Assembly: GCA_031272565.1 (NCBI GenBank) | Contig: JAISTN010000371.1 | Location: 1 to 5,753, forward strand | Direction: 5' to 3' | Length of the DNA stretch: 5,753 nt | Origin: Bifidobacteriaceae bacterium | GTDB taxonomy: Bacteria > Actinomycetota > Actinomycetes > Actinomycetales > WQXJ01 | In this document: piece by piece, positions 1 to 5,753 of the stretch | Layout: every line of letters starts with the position of its first letter | How positions within the stretch are numbered: the first letter of the stretch is position 1 | Notes under the pieces: model-generated | What the model was told of the DNA's origin: nothing | The model's database searches: none | Seen by the model: only the letters and a program-made list of their open reading frames with translations | Program-made: the position numbers and the translations under genes

Positions 1-381
1 GCCCTGGACTTCACGGGCTACAGCGCCACCCATACCGTCTGCGTCAAGACCAAGGACGCCATCGGGCAGGAAAGCGCCCCCGCCTGCAAGACGGAAGCCA
101 CCGGGGCCGCGCCGGCGCCGGCCAAGCGCCTGTGGGTCACCAAGGGCAGCACCGGCGGCGAGGCGGGCACCTGGTGGGTGGTGCTGAACACGCAGAGCTA
201 TCCGGCCGGCACCTACAAGGTCACCTGCCACGGCAAGCGCAGCGGCAGCGACATGACAGTCAGCCTGGGTAGCGTCAAGCTGAAGGCCAACGGCAGTGTC
301 ACCCTGAACTGCTACTACGGTTCGGGCCGTGATGTCTGGGCCACCGTCGGATCAGATACCTCAGAACACAAGACGTTCTAA
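1..381 (+). CDS. FN3/Ig-like surface protein, C-terminal end (5' partial)
   Basis: Frame 1 is open from the window edge to a TAA at 379-381, giving the last 126 residues; the true start lies upstream. Residues 1-34 look like the last strands of a fibronectin type III domain (Y-x-x-x-H-T-V-C-V-K-T-K-D-A-I-G-Q-E-S pattern). A short Ala/Pro linker (36-41) follows, then a separate C-terminal module (about 43-126). Its landmarks are W45-V-T-K-G, P68-A-G-T-Y-K-V-T-C76 and C104-Y-Y-G, then V112-W-A-T-V-G. From memory, this module closes many large secreted Ig/FN3 proteins of actinobacteria, whose ends read like CYYG...VWVTVG...SN..TW. There is no LPXTG motif or membrane segment at this C terminus, so surface attachment, if any, must come from elsewhere in the protein. 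In PFNA-type clusters the FN3 gene directly precedes the AAA ATPase gene, as here. The FN3 assignment rests on only part of one domain; the C-terminal module resemblance is firmer. Confidence 0.78.
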   Translation, partial: ALDFTGYSATHTVCVKTKDAIGQESAPACKTEATGAAPAPAKRLWVTKGSTGGEAGTWWVVLNTQSYPAGTYKVTCHGKRSGSDMTVSLGSVKLKANGSVTLNCYYGSGRDVWATVGSDTSEHKTF

Positions 382-423
382 CCGGGCAGCTAGCGAAAGG
401 CCAACACCATCATGCATCAGCTT

Positions 424-477
424 GTCCCCACCGGGCCGGGCGCCCACCGCGCTGCCCGGCCCGGCATGGGGACTTTT
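424..477 (+). terminator. Probable intrinsic terminator after the FN3 gene
   Basis: The left arm (424-441) pairs with the right arm (454-473) over 18 base pairs, interrupted only by a two-base CA bulge at 465-466. The loop is 12 bases (442-453). The stem is almost all G-C and is followed at once by TTTT (474-477), then CCC. It begins 42 bases after the FN3 stop codon and 107 bases end before the ATPase start codon. The T-run is short, but the stem is very strong. The opposite strand has no T-run after the stem, so it should act in the + direction. It could also be an attenuator that lets some transcription through. Confidence 0.75.
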
Positions 478-543
478 CCCCATGGAACATTGCCGCGCGC
501 TGGTGAAAACTGGTAGCAGCGGCCAAATCCGCAGGTTGGGCAC

Positions 544-549
544 GATAAT
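544..549 (+). promoter_or_regulatory. Weak -10-like promoter candidate for the ATPase operon
   Basis: GATAAT lies 35 bases upstream of the ATPase start and matches the TATAAT -10 consensus at five of six positions in an otherwise GC-rich gap. The hexamers 16-18 bases upstream (around 520-527) do not resemble TTGACA, so the call rests on the -10 box alone. It is made because the preceding terminator implies the downstream genes need their own promoter. An alternative -10, TAGCAT at 556-561, also lacks a convincing -35 partner. Confidence 0.22.
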
Positions 550-567
550 CTGGCCTAGCATGCTTCG

Positions 568-574
568 AGAAAGG
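568..574 (+). promoter_or_regulatory. Ribosome binding site of the MoxR-type ATPase
   Basis: AGAAAGG matches the first seven bases of the ideal 16S complement AGAAAGGAGG and ends 10 bases before the ATG at 585. It favours this start over the in-frame ATG at 624 (codon 14), which has no comparable purine run upstream. Confidence 0.65.
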
Positions 575-584
575 CTTCGTCCCA

Positions 585-1586
585 ATGACCACGGTCCCCA
601 CCCGGCCCCGCCAGGCCACCGCCATGACACCCGACCAGGCCACCTGGTTCGCCCAGACCTTTGACGCCATCACCGGCAACGTTGGCCGGGCCATCCTGGG
701 CAAGACACACGTCATCCGCCTGGCGCTGACCTGCATGTTGGCGGAAGGCCACCTGCTGCTGGAGGACGCCCCGGGCACCGGCAAGACAGCCCTGGCCCGG
801 TCCATCGCCGCCACCGTTGACGGCACCGACAGCCGCATCCAGTTCACCCCCGACCTGCTGCCCTCGGATGTGACCGGCGTGGTGATCTACAACCAATCGG
901 CCCAGTCGTTCGAGTTCCGCCCCGGGCCCATCTTCGCCTCGATTGTGCTGGCGGATGAGATCAACCGGGCCAGCCCCAAGACCCAGTCGGCGCTGCTGGA
1001 AGTGATGGAAGAAGGCCGGGTGACGGTCGATGGCGTCAGCCACACCACCGAACGGCCCTTCATGGTGATCGCCACCCAGAACCCAATCGAACAGGCCGGC
1101 ACCTACCGCCTGCCGGAAGCCCAGTTGGACCGCTTCTTGATGAAGACGTCAATTGGCTACCCGGACCGTTCGGCCACGGTGGACATTCTGCGCGGCGCCC
1201 GCAAGGACCGGGCAGCCGACCTCAGCCCGGTCATCACCACCGAGGCGGTGGGCGACATGGCCGATCTAGGCGCCACCACGGCGGTAGACCCGTCAATCCT
1301 GGACTACATTGCCCGCCTGTGCGAGGAAACCCGCACGGCCCCGGAAACACGCATCGGCGTGTCCGTCCGCGGTGCCCTGGCCATGGCGCGGGTGGTCAAG
1401 ATTTGGGCCGCCTCCCAGGGCCGCAACTTTGTGATTCCCGATGACGTCAAGGCGGTGGCGCTGCCCGTCTGGACCCACCGGCTGGTAATGGACCCGGAGG
1501 CAGAGTTCGCCGGGGCCAACGCCGAGGCCACCATCACCCGCGTGCTAGAGCAGGTGCCGGCGCCACAGGAGCGGGCTGTCGGCTGA
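585..1586 (+). CDS. MoxR-family AAA+ ATPase
   Basis: This 333-residue protein has the usual length and motif order of MoxR AAA+ ATPases. The Walker A loop is DAPGTGKTA (61-69), with K67 and T68 for nucleotide phosphate and magnesium binding. Walker B is VLADEINRA (121-129), with D124 and E125. Sensor 1 is in VIATQNP (161-167, N166), the arginine finger is probably R183 in LPEAQLDRF, and the sensor 2 Arg is R262 in GVSVRGAL. The C-terminal helical lid contains IPDDVKAVA (284-292) and W296-T-H-R-L. All expected catalytic residues are present, so it should be an active cytosolic ATPase. MoxR proteins are thought to act as chaperones that mature or activate partner proteins with a von Willebrand A-like fold. 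The adjacent DUF58 gene, whose ATG overlaps this stop by one base (TGATG), is the expected partner. The family assignment is secure; the client is inferred from context. Confidence 0.96.
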   Translation: MTTVPTRPRQATAMTPDQATWFAQTFDAITGNVGRAILGKTHVIRLALTCMLAEGHLLLEDAPGTGKTALARSIAATVDGTDSRIQFTPDLLPSDVTGVVIYNQSAQSFEFRPGPIFASIVLADEINRASPKTQSALLEVMEEGRVTVDGVSHTTERPFMVIATQNPIEQAGTYRLPEAQLDRFLMKTSIGYPDRSATVDILRGARKDRAADLSPVITTEAVGDMADLGATTAVDPSILDYIARLCEETRTAPETRIGVSVRGALAMARVVKIWAASQGRNFVIPDDVKAVALPVWTHRLVMDPEAEFAGANAEATITRVLEQVPAPQERAVG

Positions 1587-2905
1587 TGACTACCACCCTG
1601 CCTCCCCGGACCGCCCCGGCCAAAGCCGGCCAGGGCGCAGGCCCGTCCGCCACCTTGGCGCCGTTCACGGCCAAGCCGTTGCGCCAACTGGTGACCCAGG
1701 CCGAGCCGGAAGGCAAGTGGTGGCGCCGCTTTGGGCGCCGTTTGGTCCGCCTGATCCGGCCGTTGCTGGGCGTCGTCCGGCCGCTGGGCTGGGGCGCCAT
1801 CGGCGCCGCCGTGGGATCCTTGCTGATCGGCTGGGCGCTGGGCTGGGCGGAGTTTGTGCTGATCGCGCTGGGTTTGGCCGCGGCCCTGGTGGTGGCGGCC
1901 GGCTTTGTGGTGGGCCGCACCGGCTATTCGGTAGCCCTGAACATGGCCCGCTTGCGGGTCCAGGTGGGGGATTCGGCCTTCGGTTCGATCATCGTGTCGA
2001 ACCCGTCCCGCCGGGCCCTGTTGCCTTCCACCACCACGCTGCCGGTGGGCCAGGGCGCGGCCTCGTTCCACATTCCCCGGTTGGGCCCCAAGGCGGCGAC
2101 AGAAGAACTGTTCCAGATTCCCACCCACCAGCGGGCCGTCATCAAGGTGGGGCCGGTCACATCCTGGCGCGGCGACCCGGTGGGCCTGCTGCGCCGGACG
2201 GTCGAATGGACCGGCCAGTACGAGCTGTTTGTCCACCCCAACACCGTCAGCCTGGACGGTTCATCGAAGGGCTTCCTGCGGGACTTGGAAGGCAAACCCA
2301 CCGATGACTTGTCTTCCTCCGATGTCGCCTTCCACGCCCTGCGGGAATACGTCCCGGGCGATGACCGCCGCCACATCCACTGGAAGACCTCCGCCCGGAT
2401 CGGCAAGTTCATGGTCCGCCAGTTTGAAGAGACCCGCCGGTCCCACCTGGTGGTGGGGATTTCAACCAACGAACATGACTACGCCCACCCGGCGGAAATG
2501 GAACTGGCCATCTCGGCCGGCGCCTCGCTGGCCCTGCAGGCCATCAAGGAAGAAAAAGACCTGACGGTGCTGACCTCGTTGGGCAACCTGCACACCGAGA
2601 CGGGCGCGCTGCTGCTGGATGACTGCTCGCGGATCGAACCGGACCCCGGCTTCTACACCCTGACCTCGGTGGCCACCCAGGCCGCCGCCCAGGTGCCAGA
2701 CGCCTCGGTGGCGGTGCTGATTGTCGGCTCGGTGCCCACCGCCGCCCAGTTGCGGGCTGCCATGATCCGCCTGCCGGTGGACGTGGTGGTGGTGGGCCTG
2801 CGCTGCGCCATCGGCGCCCCCCTGGCCCGCCACACGCTGGGTGATTCGCCGGTCATCGAACTGGGTCAACTGGAAGACCTGCCGAAGGGGATGCGTGCCA
2901 TATGA
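1586..2905 (+). CDS. DUF58 family membrane protein
   Basis: The protein has 439 residues. A basic N-terminal stretch (about 44-66, many Arg and Trp) precedes two adjacent hydrophobic segments (about 67-87 and 88-110) that form a membrane hairpin. A soluble region follows, probably cytosolic. The DUF58 signature is clear at about 249-282: FHALREYVPGDDRRHIHWK, then the S-A-R-I-G-K-F-M-V-R-Q-F-E-E pattern. Beyond it lies a von Willebrand A-like fold. Where many DUF58 proteins have a DxSxS metal-site motif, this one reads GISTN (291-295), so the first Asp is missing. The start is fixed by overlap with the ATPase stop, with AGGAG at 1567-1571 as a rather distant Shine-Dalgarno site (14 bases). DUF58 proteins pair genetically with MoxR ATPases across bacteria; their biochemical role is poorly defined. 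A role in assembling or controlling the downstream transglutaminase-like protein is inferred from gene order. Confidence 0.94.
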   Translation: MTTTLPPRTAPAKAGQGAGPSATLAPFTAKPLRQLVTQAEPEGKWWRRFGRRLVRLIRPLLGVVRPLGWGAIGAAVGSLLIGWALGWAEFVLIALGLAAALVVAAGFVVGRTGYSVALNMARLRVQVGDSAFGSIIVSNPSRRALLPSTTTLPVGQGAASFHIPRLGPKAATEELFQIPTHQRAVIKVGPVTSWRGDPVGLLRRTVEWTGQYELFVHPNTVSLDGSSKGFLRDLEGKPTDDLSSSDVAFHALREYVPGDDRRHIHWKTSARIGKFMVRQFEETRRSHLVVGISTNEHDYAHPAEMELAISAGASLALQAIKEEKDLTVLTSLGNLHTETGALLLDDCSRIEPDPGFYTLTSVATQAAAQVPDASVAVLIVGSVPTAAQLRAAMIRLPVDVVVVGLRCAIGAPLARHTLGDSPVIELGQLEDLPKGMRAI

Positions 2906-5289
2906 GCCGGTCCCAGACCCCACCCCAAGGCGGCACTTGGCAGCCCGCCACCACCGTCAAGTGGCACGGTGCCCGCCCCCGGGCTCTGACCCTGGGCGGC
3001 CTGCTGGACGCCGCCGCGGTGGCGGCCATGCTGGCGGCCGTGCTGGTGGGCTTCTACCCGGTTTACCAGGGCTTCGGTTTTGCGCCGGCCGCGGCCGGCG
3101 GGGCCGTGATTGGCCTGGTGGTGGCCTGGCTGGCCACCGCCGCCCGGCTGGGCCCGCTGCTGACGGCCGGCTGCACGGCGGTGCTGTATGTCTTGCTGGC
3201 GGCGCCCATCGCGCTGGCCGGCACGGTCAACGGGCACTGGCTGCCCAACGGCTCCTCGCTGCGGGCCACCGTGTTGGGGGCAGCCACGGTGTGGCGCGAC
3301 TTTGTGACCGCGTCAACGCCGGTGGCGCCTTTCCCCAGCCTGCGGTTGGTGCCGTTTATCGTGGCGCTGGCCACCGCGGTGCTGGCCTTCAGTTTCGCCT
3401 GGCGCCTGAACCGCCCGGCCTGGGCCCTGCTGCCGCTGGGTGTCTGCCTGGCCGGGGTGATCGCCCTGGGCACGGCCCAGGCGGCCTGGCCGGTGGCACA
3501 GGTGGCGGCCTTTGGCCTGGTGGCCCTGATCTGGCTGGCCTGGCGCCACCACAAGGCACCCGTGGCCGGCCTGGGCATGGAGGCCGGCGGATCGGCCGCC
3601 AAGCTGCGCCTGGTCCGGCTAGCCGGGGCCGGGGCCGTGCTGGCGGTGGCGGCCGGCGCGGTGGCACTGGCGGGCCCGGCCGTGACCCGGGCGATGGACC
3701 GCACGGCCGTGCGCGACGCCGTGGAACCGCCCCTTGACCTGCACCAATACACCAGCCCGCTGGTGGCCTACCACTCGTATGTGGTGACCGGCAAGGACGA
3801 GGTCTTGTTCACGGTGCTGGGCTTGCCGGAAGGCGGCCGGCTGCGTCTAGCCGTGCTGGACGCCTATGACGGCCACGTCTATGGCGTGGGCGCCGGCCAG
3901 ACCAAGGGGGCCGGCACCTACCGCCGGGCCGGTTCAACCAACATCAGCCGGGCGGATGGCGATGTCAGCCGCGTCACGGTGCGGGTCGAGGCGGCCTACG
4001 GCACCATGAACCATGAGGTGGTGTGGCTGCCCACGGCCGGCCAGTTGACGGCCCTGACCTTTGCCGGCTCGCGGGCGGTTGACCTGCAAGACAGCTTCTA
4101 CTACGACCAGGAGGCCGCTGGGGCGGTCACGCCGCTGGGCCTGGCGGCGGGCGATTCTTACACCTTCGAGGCCACCGGCGTTTCGCCAGTGGTCTGGAAC
4201 CAGGCGGCGGCCCTGGCCAACACCACCCTGGTGCCTGGAGTGGGGGACTTGCCGGTGCCGCAGAACGTGCCGGATCAGGTGGAGGCTCTGGCCCGCCAAC
4301 TGGTGGACCAGAAGACGGACCCGGCCGAGCGCATCCAGGCGCTGCGGGACTACTTGGCCACCGGCACCTTCTCCCATGGCGAGAACACCACCGCTTCGCC
4401 CCCCGGCCACGGCGCCGCCCGCATCCAGACCCTGCTTTCCAGCGACCCGATGGTGGGCGATGACGAACAGTATGCGGTGGCGATGGCCCTGATGGCCCGC
4501 AAGCTGGGCTTTTCCGCCCGGGTGGTGATGGGTTTCTACCCCGATCAGGACAACCCGGTGGCGGCCGGCCAGGCCTGGCAGGTCAAGGGCGCAGACGCCC
4601 ACGCCTGGGTTGAGGTGCTGTTCAACGGCATCGGCTGGGTCGCCATCGACGCCTCGCCGGACGAAGACAACGAACAGGTCGAGACGCCCCATGTCGAATC
4701 CAAGCAAGAGAACCCGTCGATTGTGTTGCCGCCGGAAGACCCGGAGAAGCCGCCGGTGTTGCCGCCGGAAGAAATGCCTGACGACAAAGACACCGAAGAC
4801 GAGCCAGACGACCCAGCGGCCCGGGACTGGGCGGCGCTGGCCCGCTTGATCAGTCTGATCGGCGTGCCGGTAATCCTGCTGGCCACGCCCTTCATCATCA
4901 TCGCGGCACTGAAGGCCCGGCGGCGCTCCAAGCGGCGACGGGACACCAACCTGGCCCGGTCGGTGGCCGGGGGCTGGCGCGAGTTGACCGACTACGCGAT
5001 CGACCTGGGGGTGCCCATCAAACCGGCCGCCACCCGGCGTGAGAACGCCGCCAATTTGGCCCAGCGCTTTGCGGCGCCTTCGGTGGTGGCGGTGGCGCAC
5101 CGGGCTGACGCCTCGGTGTTTGGCCCGTACCATCTTTCTGAGGCAGAAGTCACCGCCTTCTGGGCGGATGTAGCGACTGCGCGCGGCGAGTTGAGAACGG
5201 GGGCCAAGCGCGTGAAGAGAATGAAGGCACCGGTAGCCTTGGCCTCGCTGCGCCAGGGCCGCCGGGCGGACCGCAAGAAGGAGGCTTGA
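2902..5289 (+). CDS. Multi-pass membrane transglutaminase-like protein (TgpA type), catalytic Cys missing
   Basis: The 795-residue protein has the architecture of TgpA-like membrane transglutaminases. About seven N-terminal membrane segments (near 34-52, 60-80, 84-107, 147-167, 173-191, 195-213, 238-260) lead into a large extracytoplasmic part (about 261-645). This includes the family landmark VLDAYDGHVYG (318-328) and a transglutaminase core at about 460-590. An acidic Pro-rich linker (587-640), a last membrane segment (about 646-670) and a basic cytosolic tail (671-795) follow. The tail, with a TRRENAANLAQRF stretch at 711-723, vaguely resembles DUF4129-type tails of relatives. In the core, His567 (GADAHAWVEV) and Asp583 (GWVAIDASP) of the triad are present. 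The segment that should read like GYCEQYA is VGDDEQYA (518-525), placing Asp521 at the Cys position. The only cysteines, C91 and C182, lie in membrane segments, so no substitute nucleophile is visible. The start overlaps the DUF58 stop (ATGA), with GAAGGGG at 2884-2890 as ribosome site. It may be a non-catalytic binding protein of the envelope. Confidence 0.92.
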   Translation: MSRSQTPPQGGTWQPATTVKWHGARPRALTLGGLLDAAAVAAMLAAVLVGFYPVYQGFGFAPAAAGGAVIGLVVAWLATAARLGPLLTAGCTAVLYVLLAAPIALAGTVNGHWLPNGSSLRATVLGAATVWRDFVTASTPVAPFPSLRLVPFIVALATAVLAFSFAWRLNRPAWALLPLGVCLAGVIALGTAQAAWPVAQVAAFGLVALIWLAWRHHKAPVAGLGMEAGGSAAKLRLVRLAGAGAVLAVAAGAVALAGPAVTRAMDRTAVRDAVEPPLDLHQYTSPLVAYHSYVVTGKDEVLFTVLGLPEGGRLRLAVLDAYDGHVYGVGAGQTKGAGTYRRAGSTNISRADGDVSRVTVRVEAAYGTMNHEVVWLPTAGQLTALTFAGSRAVDLQDSFYYDQEAAGAVTPLGLAAGDSYTFEATGVSPVVWNQAAALANTTLVPGVGDLPVPQNVPDQVEALARQLVDQKTDPAERIQALRDYLATGTFSHGENTTASPPGHGAARIQTLLSSDPMVGDDEQYAVAMALMARKLGFSARVVMGFYPDQDNPVAAGQAWQVKGADAHAWVEVLFNGIGWVAIDASPDEDNEQVETPHVESKQENPSIVLPPEDPEKPPVLPPEEMPDDKDTEDEPDDPAARDWAALARLISLIGVPVILLATPFIIIAALKARRRSKRRRDTNLARSVAGGWRELTDYAIDLGVPIKPAATRRENAANLAQRFAAPSVVAVAHRADASVFGPYHLSEAEVTAFWADVATARGELRTGAKRVKRMKAPVALASLRQGRRADRKKEA
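4723..4772 (+). repeat. In-frame direct repeat in the extracellular linker of the transglutaminase-like gene
   Basis: A 17-base sequence occurs perfectly twice, at 4723-4739 and 4756-4772, with a 33-base period (11 codons). It encodes V-L-P-P-E-D at residues 608-613 and V-L-P-P-E-E at 619-624 of the acidic Pro-rich linker just outside the last membrane segment. It looks like a small tandem duplication in a flexible stalk. Confidence 0.7.
5276..5284 (+). promoter_or_regulatory. Strong ribosome binding site of the zinc-ribbon gene
   Basis: AGAAGGAGG lies inside the last codons of the transglutaminase-like gene and ends 9 bases before the ATG at 5294. It is the best Shine-Dalgarno match in the window and fixes the start of the next gene, which begins 4 bases after the previous stop. 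Confidence 0.82.
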
Positions 5290-5293
5290 GCCG

Positions 5294-5753
5294 ATGCCAA
5301 ATCCCGGCGAGTTTCCCTGTGAAAAGTGCGGCACTGGTCTAACCAGTGGGGCCCGCTTCTGCGGGGTCTGCGGCGCCCCGGTGGTGCGGCGGCCGGAGGC
5401 CCCCACGGCGGCCGCTCCAGGGGCTGGCCCCCTGGGCATGTCGCCGGCGGCCGTACCGGGCGTGGGCAGCTTTGGCTATGCCGCGCCCCCGGCGCCGGTG
5501 CCGCTGACACCAACCACGCCCATGCCCCCGGGTGGCCTGCCGCCGGCGGACGACTACGCCAACTGGGTACCGCCCGTGATTGACGATCCGTACTACGACC
5601 AGACAACCGATGACGAACCGGCCATACCGCGTCGGCGCAAGGGTAAGCAGCGTGTTTCCTACGCTCCCCCACCCCCGGTCTTCCCGTCTTTCCCGGACCC
5701 GGCGCACATCCAGGAGATTCTCGATGCCGGTGCGGCCGTTGGTCCGGCCGTGC
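5294..5753 (+). CDS. Zinc-ribbon protein with Pro/Ala-rich linker (3' partial)
   Basis: The frame from ATG 5294 stays open to the window edge, giving 153 codons of an unfinished gene. Residues 9-26 form a compact zinc ribbon of the CxxC-10-CxxC type: CEKC (9-12) and CGVC (23-26), with C9, C12, C23 and C26 as ligands. Residues 29-85 are low-complexity Pro, Ala and Gly. An acidic Tyr-rich stretch (86-108: D-D-Y, D-D-P-Y-Y-D-Q-T-T-D-D-E) follows, then a basic patch RRRKGKQR (113-120) and a Pro-rich segment (125-136). A strong ribosome site and a 4-base gap place it in the same transcription unit as the three genes before it. In related actinobacterial clusters, genes here often encode FHA-domain or other signalling proteins. 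An FHA or similar domain could lie beyond the window, but none is visible, so function is left open. The acidic Thr-Thr site (104-105) resembles phospho-acceptor sites of bacterial Ser/Thr kinases. Confidence 0.82.
   Translation, partial: MPNPGEFPCEKCGTGLTSGARFCGVCGAPVVRRPEAPTAAAPGAGPLGMSPAAVPGVGSFGYAAPPAPVPLTPTTPMPPGGLPPADDYANWVPPVIDDPYYDQTTDDEPAIPRRRKGKQRVSYAPPPPVFPSFPDPAHIQEILDAGAAVGPAV

Noticed and set aside
624..626. Alternative ATG start for the ATPase at codon 14
   Set aside because: The ATG at 585 has a good Shine-Dalgarno match at suitable distance; 624 does not.
329..664. A 111-codon + strand frame spanning the intergenic gap
   Set aside because: It overlaps the FN3 gene, the terminator stem and the ATPase start, has no ribosome site, and its product has no recognisable features.
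1304..2236. A 310-codon - strand frame across the ATPase/DUF58 junction
   Set aside because: It is a Gln/Arg/Gly-rich shadow of two well-supported genes on the + strand.
3083..3100. Perfect 18-base GC palindrome in the transglutaminase-like gene
   Set aside because: It lies within codons for a Pro-Ala-Ala-Ala-Gly-Gly run in or next to a membrane helix and is explained by GC-biased codons; no T-run follows.
2841..3737. A 298-codon + strand frame overlapping the end of DUF58 and the start of the transglutaminase-like gene
   Set aside because: It is a frame-shifted shadow made almost wholly of Gly, Arg, Ala and Pro, while the frame from 2902 gives proper membrane helices.
3934..5439. A 501-codon open frame on the - strand, antisense to the transglutaminase-like gene
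   Set aside because: Its product is a low-complexity Arg/Gly/His-rich sequence with no recognisable domain. Long antisense frames are common opposite high-GC genes, and the + strand frame has clear domains.
1..5753. tRNA, rRNA, CRISPR arrays, insertion sequences or attachment sites
   Set aside because: I saw no cloverleaf, repeat-spacer pattern, transposase frame or terminal inverted repeats; apart from the 203-base gap the window is densely coding.

Overview
The window comes from a high-GC actinobacterium (Actinomycetota). Codon third positions are mostly G or C, proteins are rich in Ala, Gly and Val, and the gene order matches a cluster known in this phylum. Genus cannot be fixed from this sequence. 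All recognisable genes lie on the + strand.

Layout: (1) bases 1-381 are the last 126 codons of a secreted or surface fibronectin type III (FN3)/Ig-like protein. (2) Bases 382-584 are the only sizeable intergenic gap. It holds a strong stem-loop with a T-run (424-477), which looks like an intrinsic terminator, then a weak promoter candidate and a good Shine-Dalgarno site. (3) Bases 585-5289 are three tightly coupled genes: a MoxR-type AAA+ ATPase, a DUF58 membrane protein and a multi-pass membrane protein with a transglutaminase-like extracellular domain. Each start overlaps the preceding stop (TGATG, then ATGA). (4) After a 4-base gap and a near-perfect Shine-Dalgarno site, bases 5294-5753 begin a zinc-ribbon protein with a long Pro/Ala/Gly-rich linker that runs off the end.

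The order FN3 protein, AAA ATPase, DUF58, transglutaminase is that of the bifidobacterial 'PFNA' cluster and its relatives in other actinobacteria, where Ser/Thr kinase, PP2C phosphatase or FHA genes are often close by. The likely scheme, an inference, is that the cytosolic MoxR ATPase acts as a chaperone for the membrane-bound DUF58 protein, which works with the transglutaminase-like protein at the cell envelope. The FN3 protein would be the exposed adhesive partner. The zinc-ribbon protein may be a regulatory or phospho-signalling component.

The most notable observation is that the AAA+ ATPase keeps its key motifs while both membrane partners have degenerate catalytic or metal-binding sites. 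The transglutaminase-like domain has Asp where the nucleophilic Cys belongs, and no Cys anywhere outside its membrane segments. The DUF58 protein reads GISTN where a MIDAS-like DxSxS is expected. The module may therefore be a binding or assembly device rather than a protein-crosslinking enzyme.
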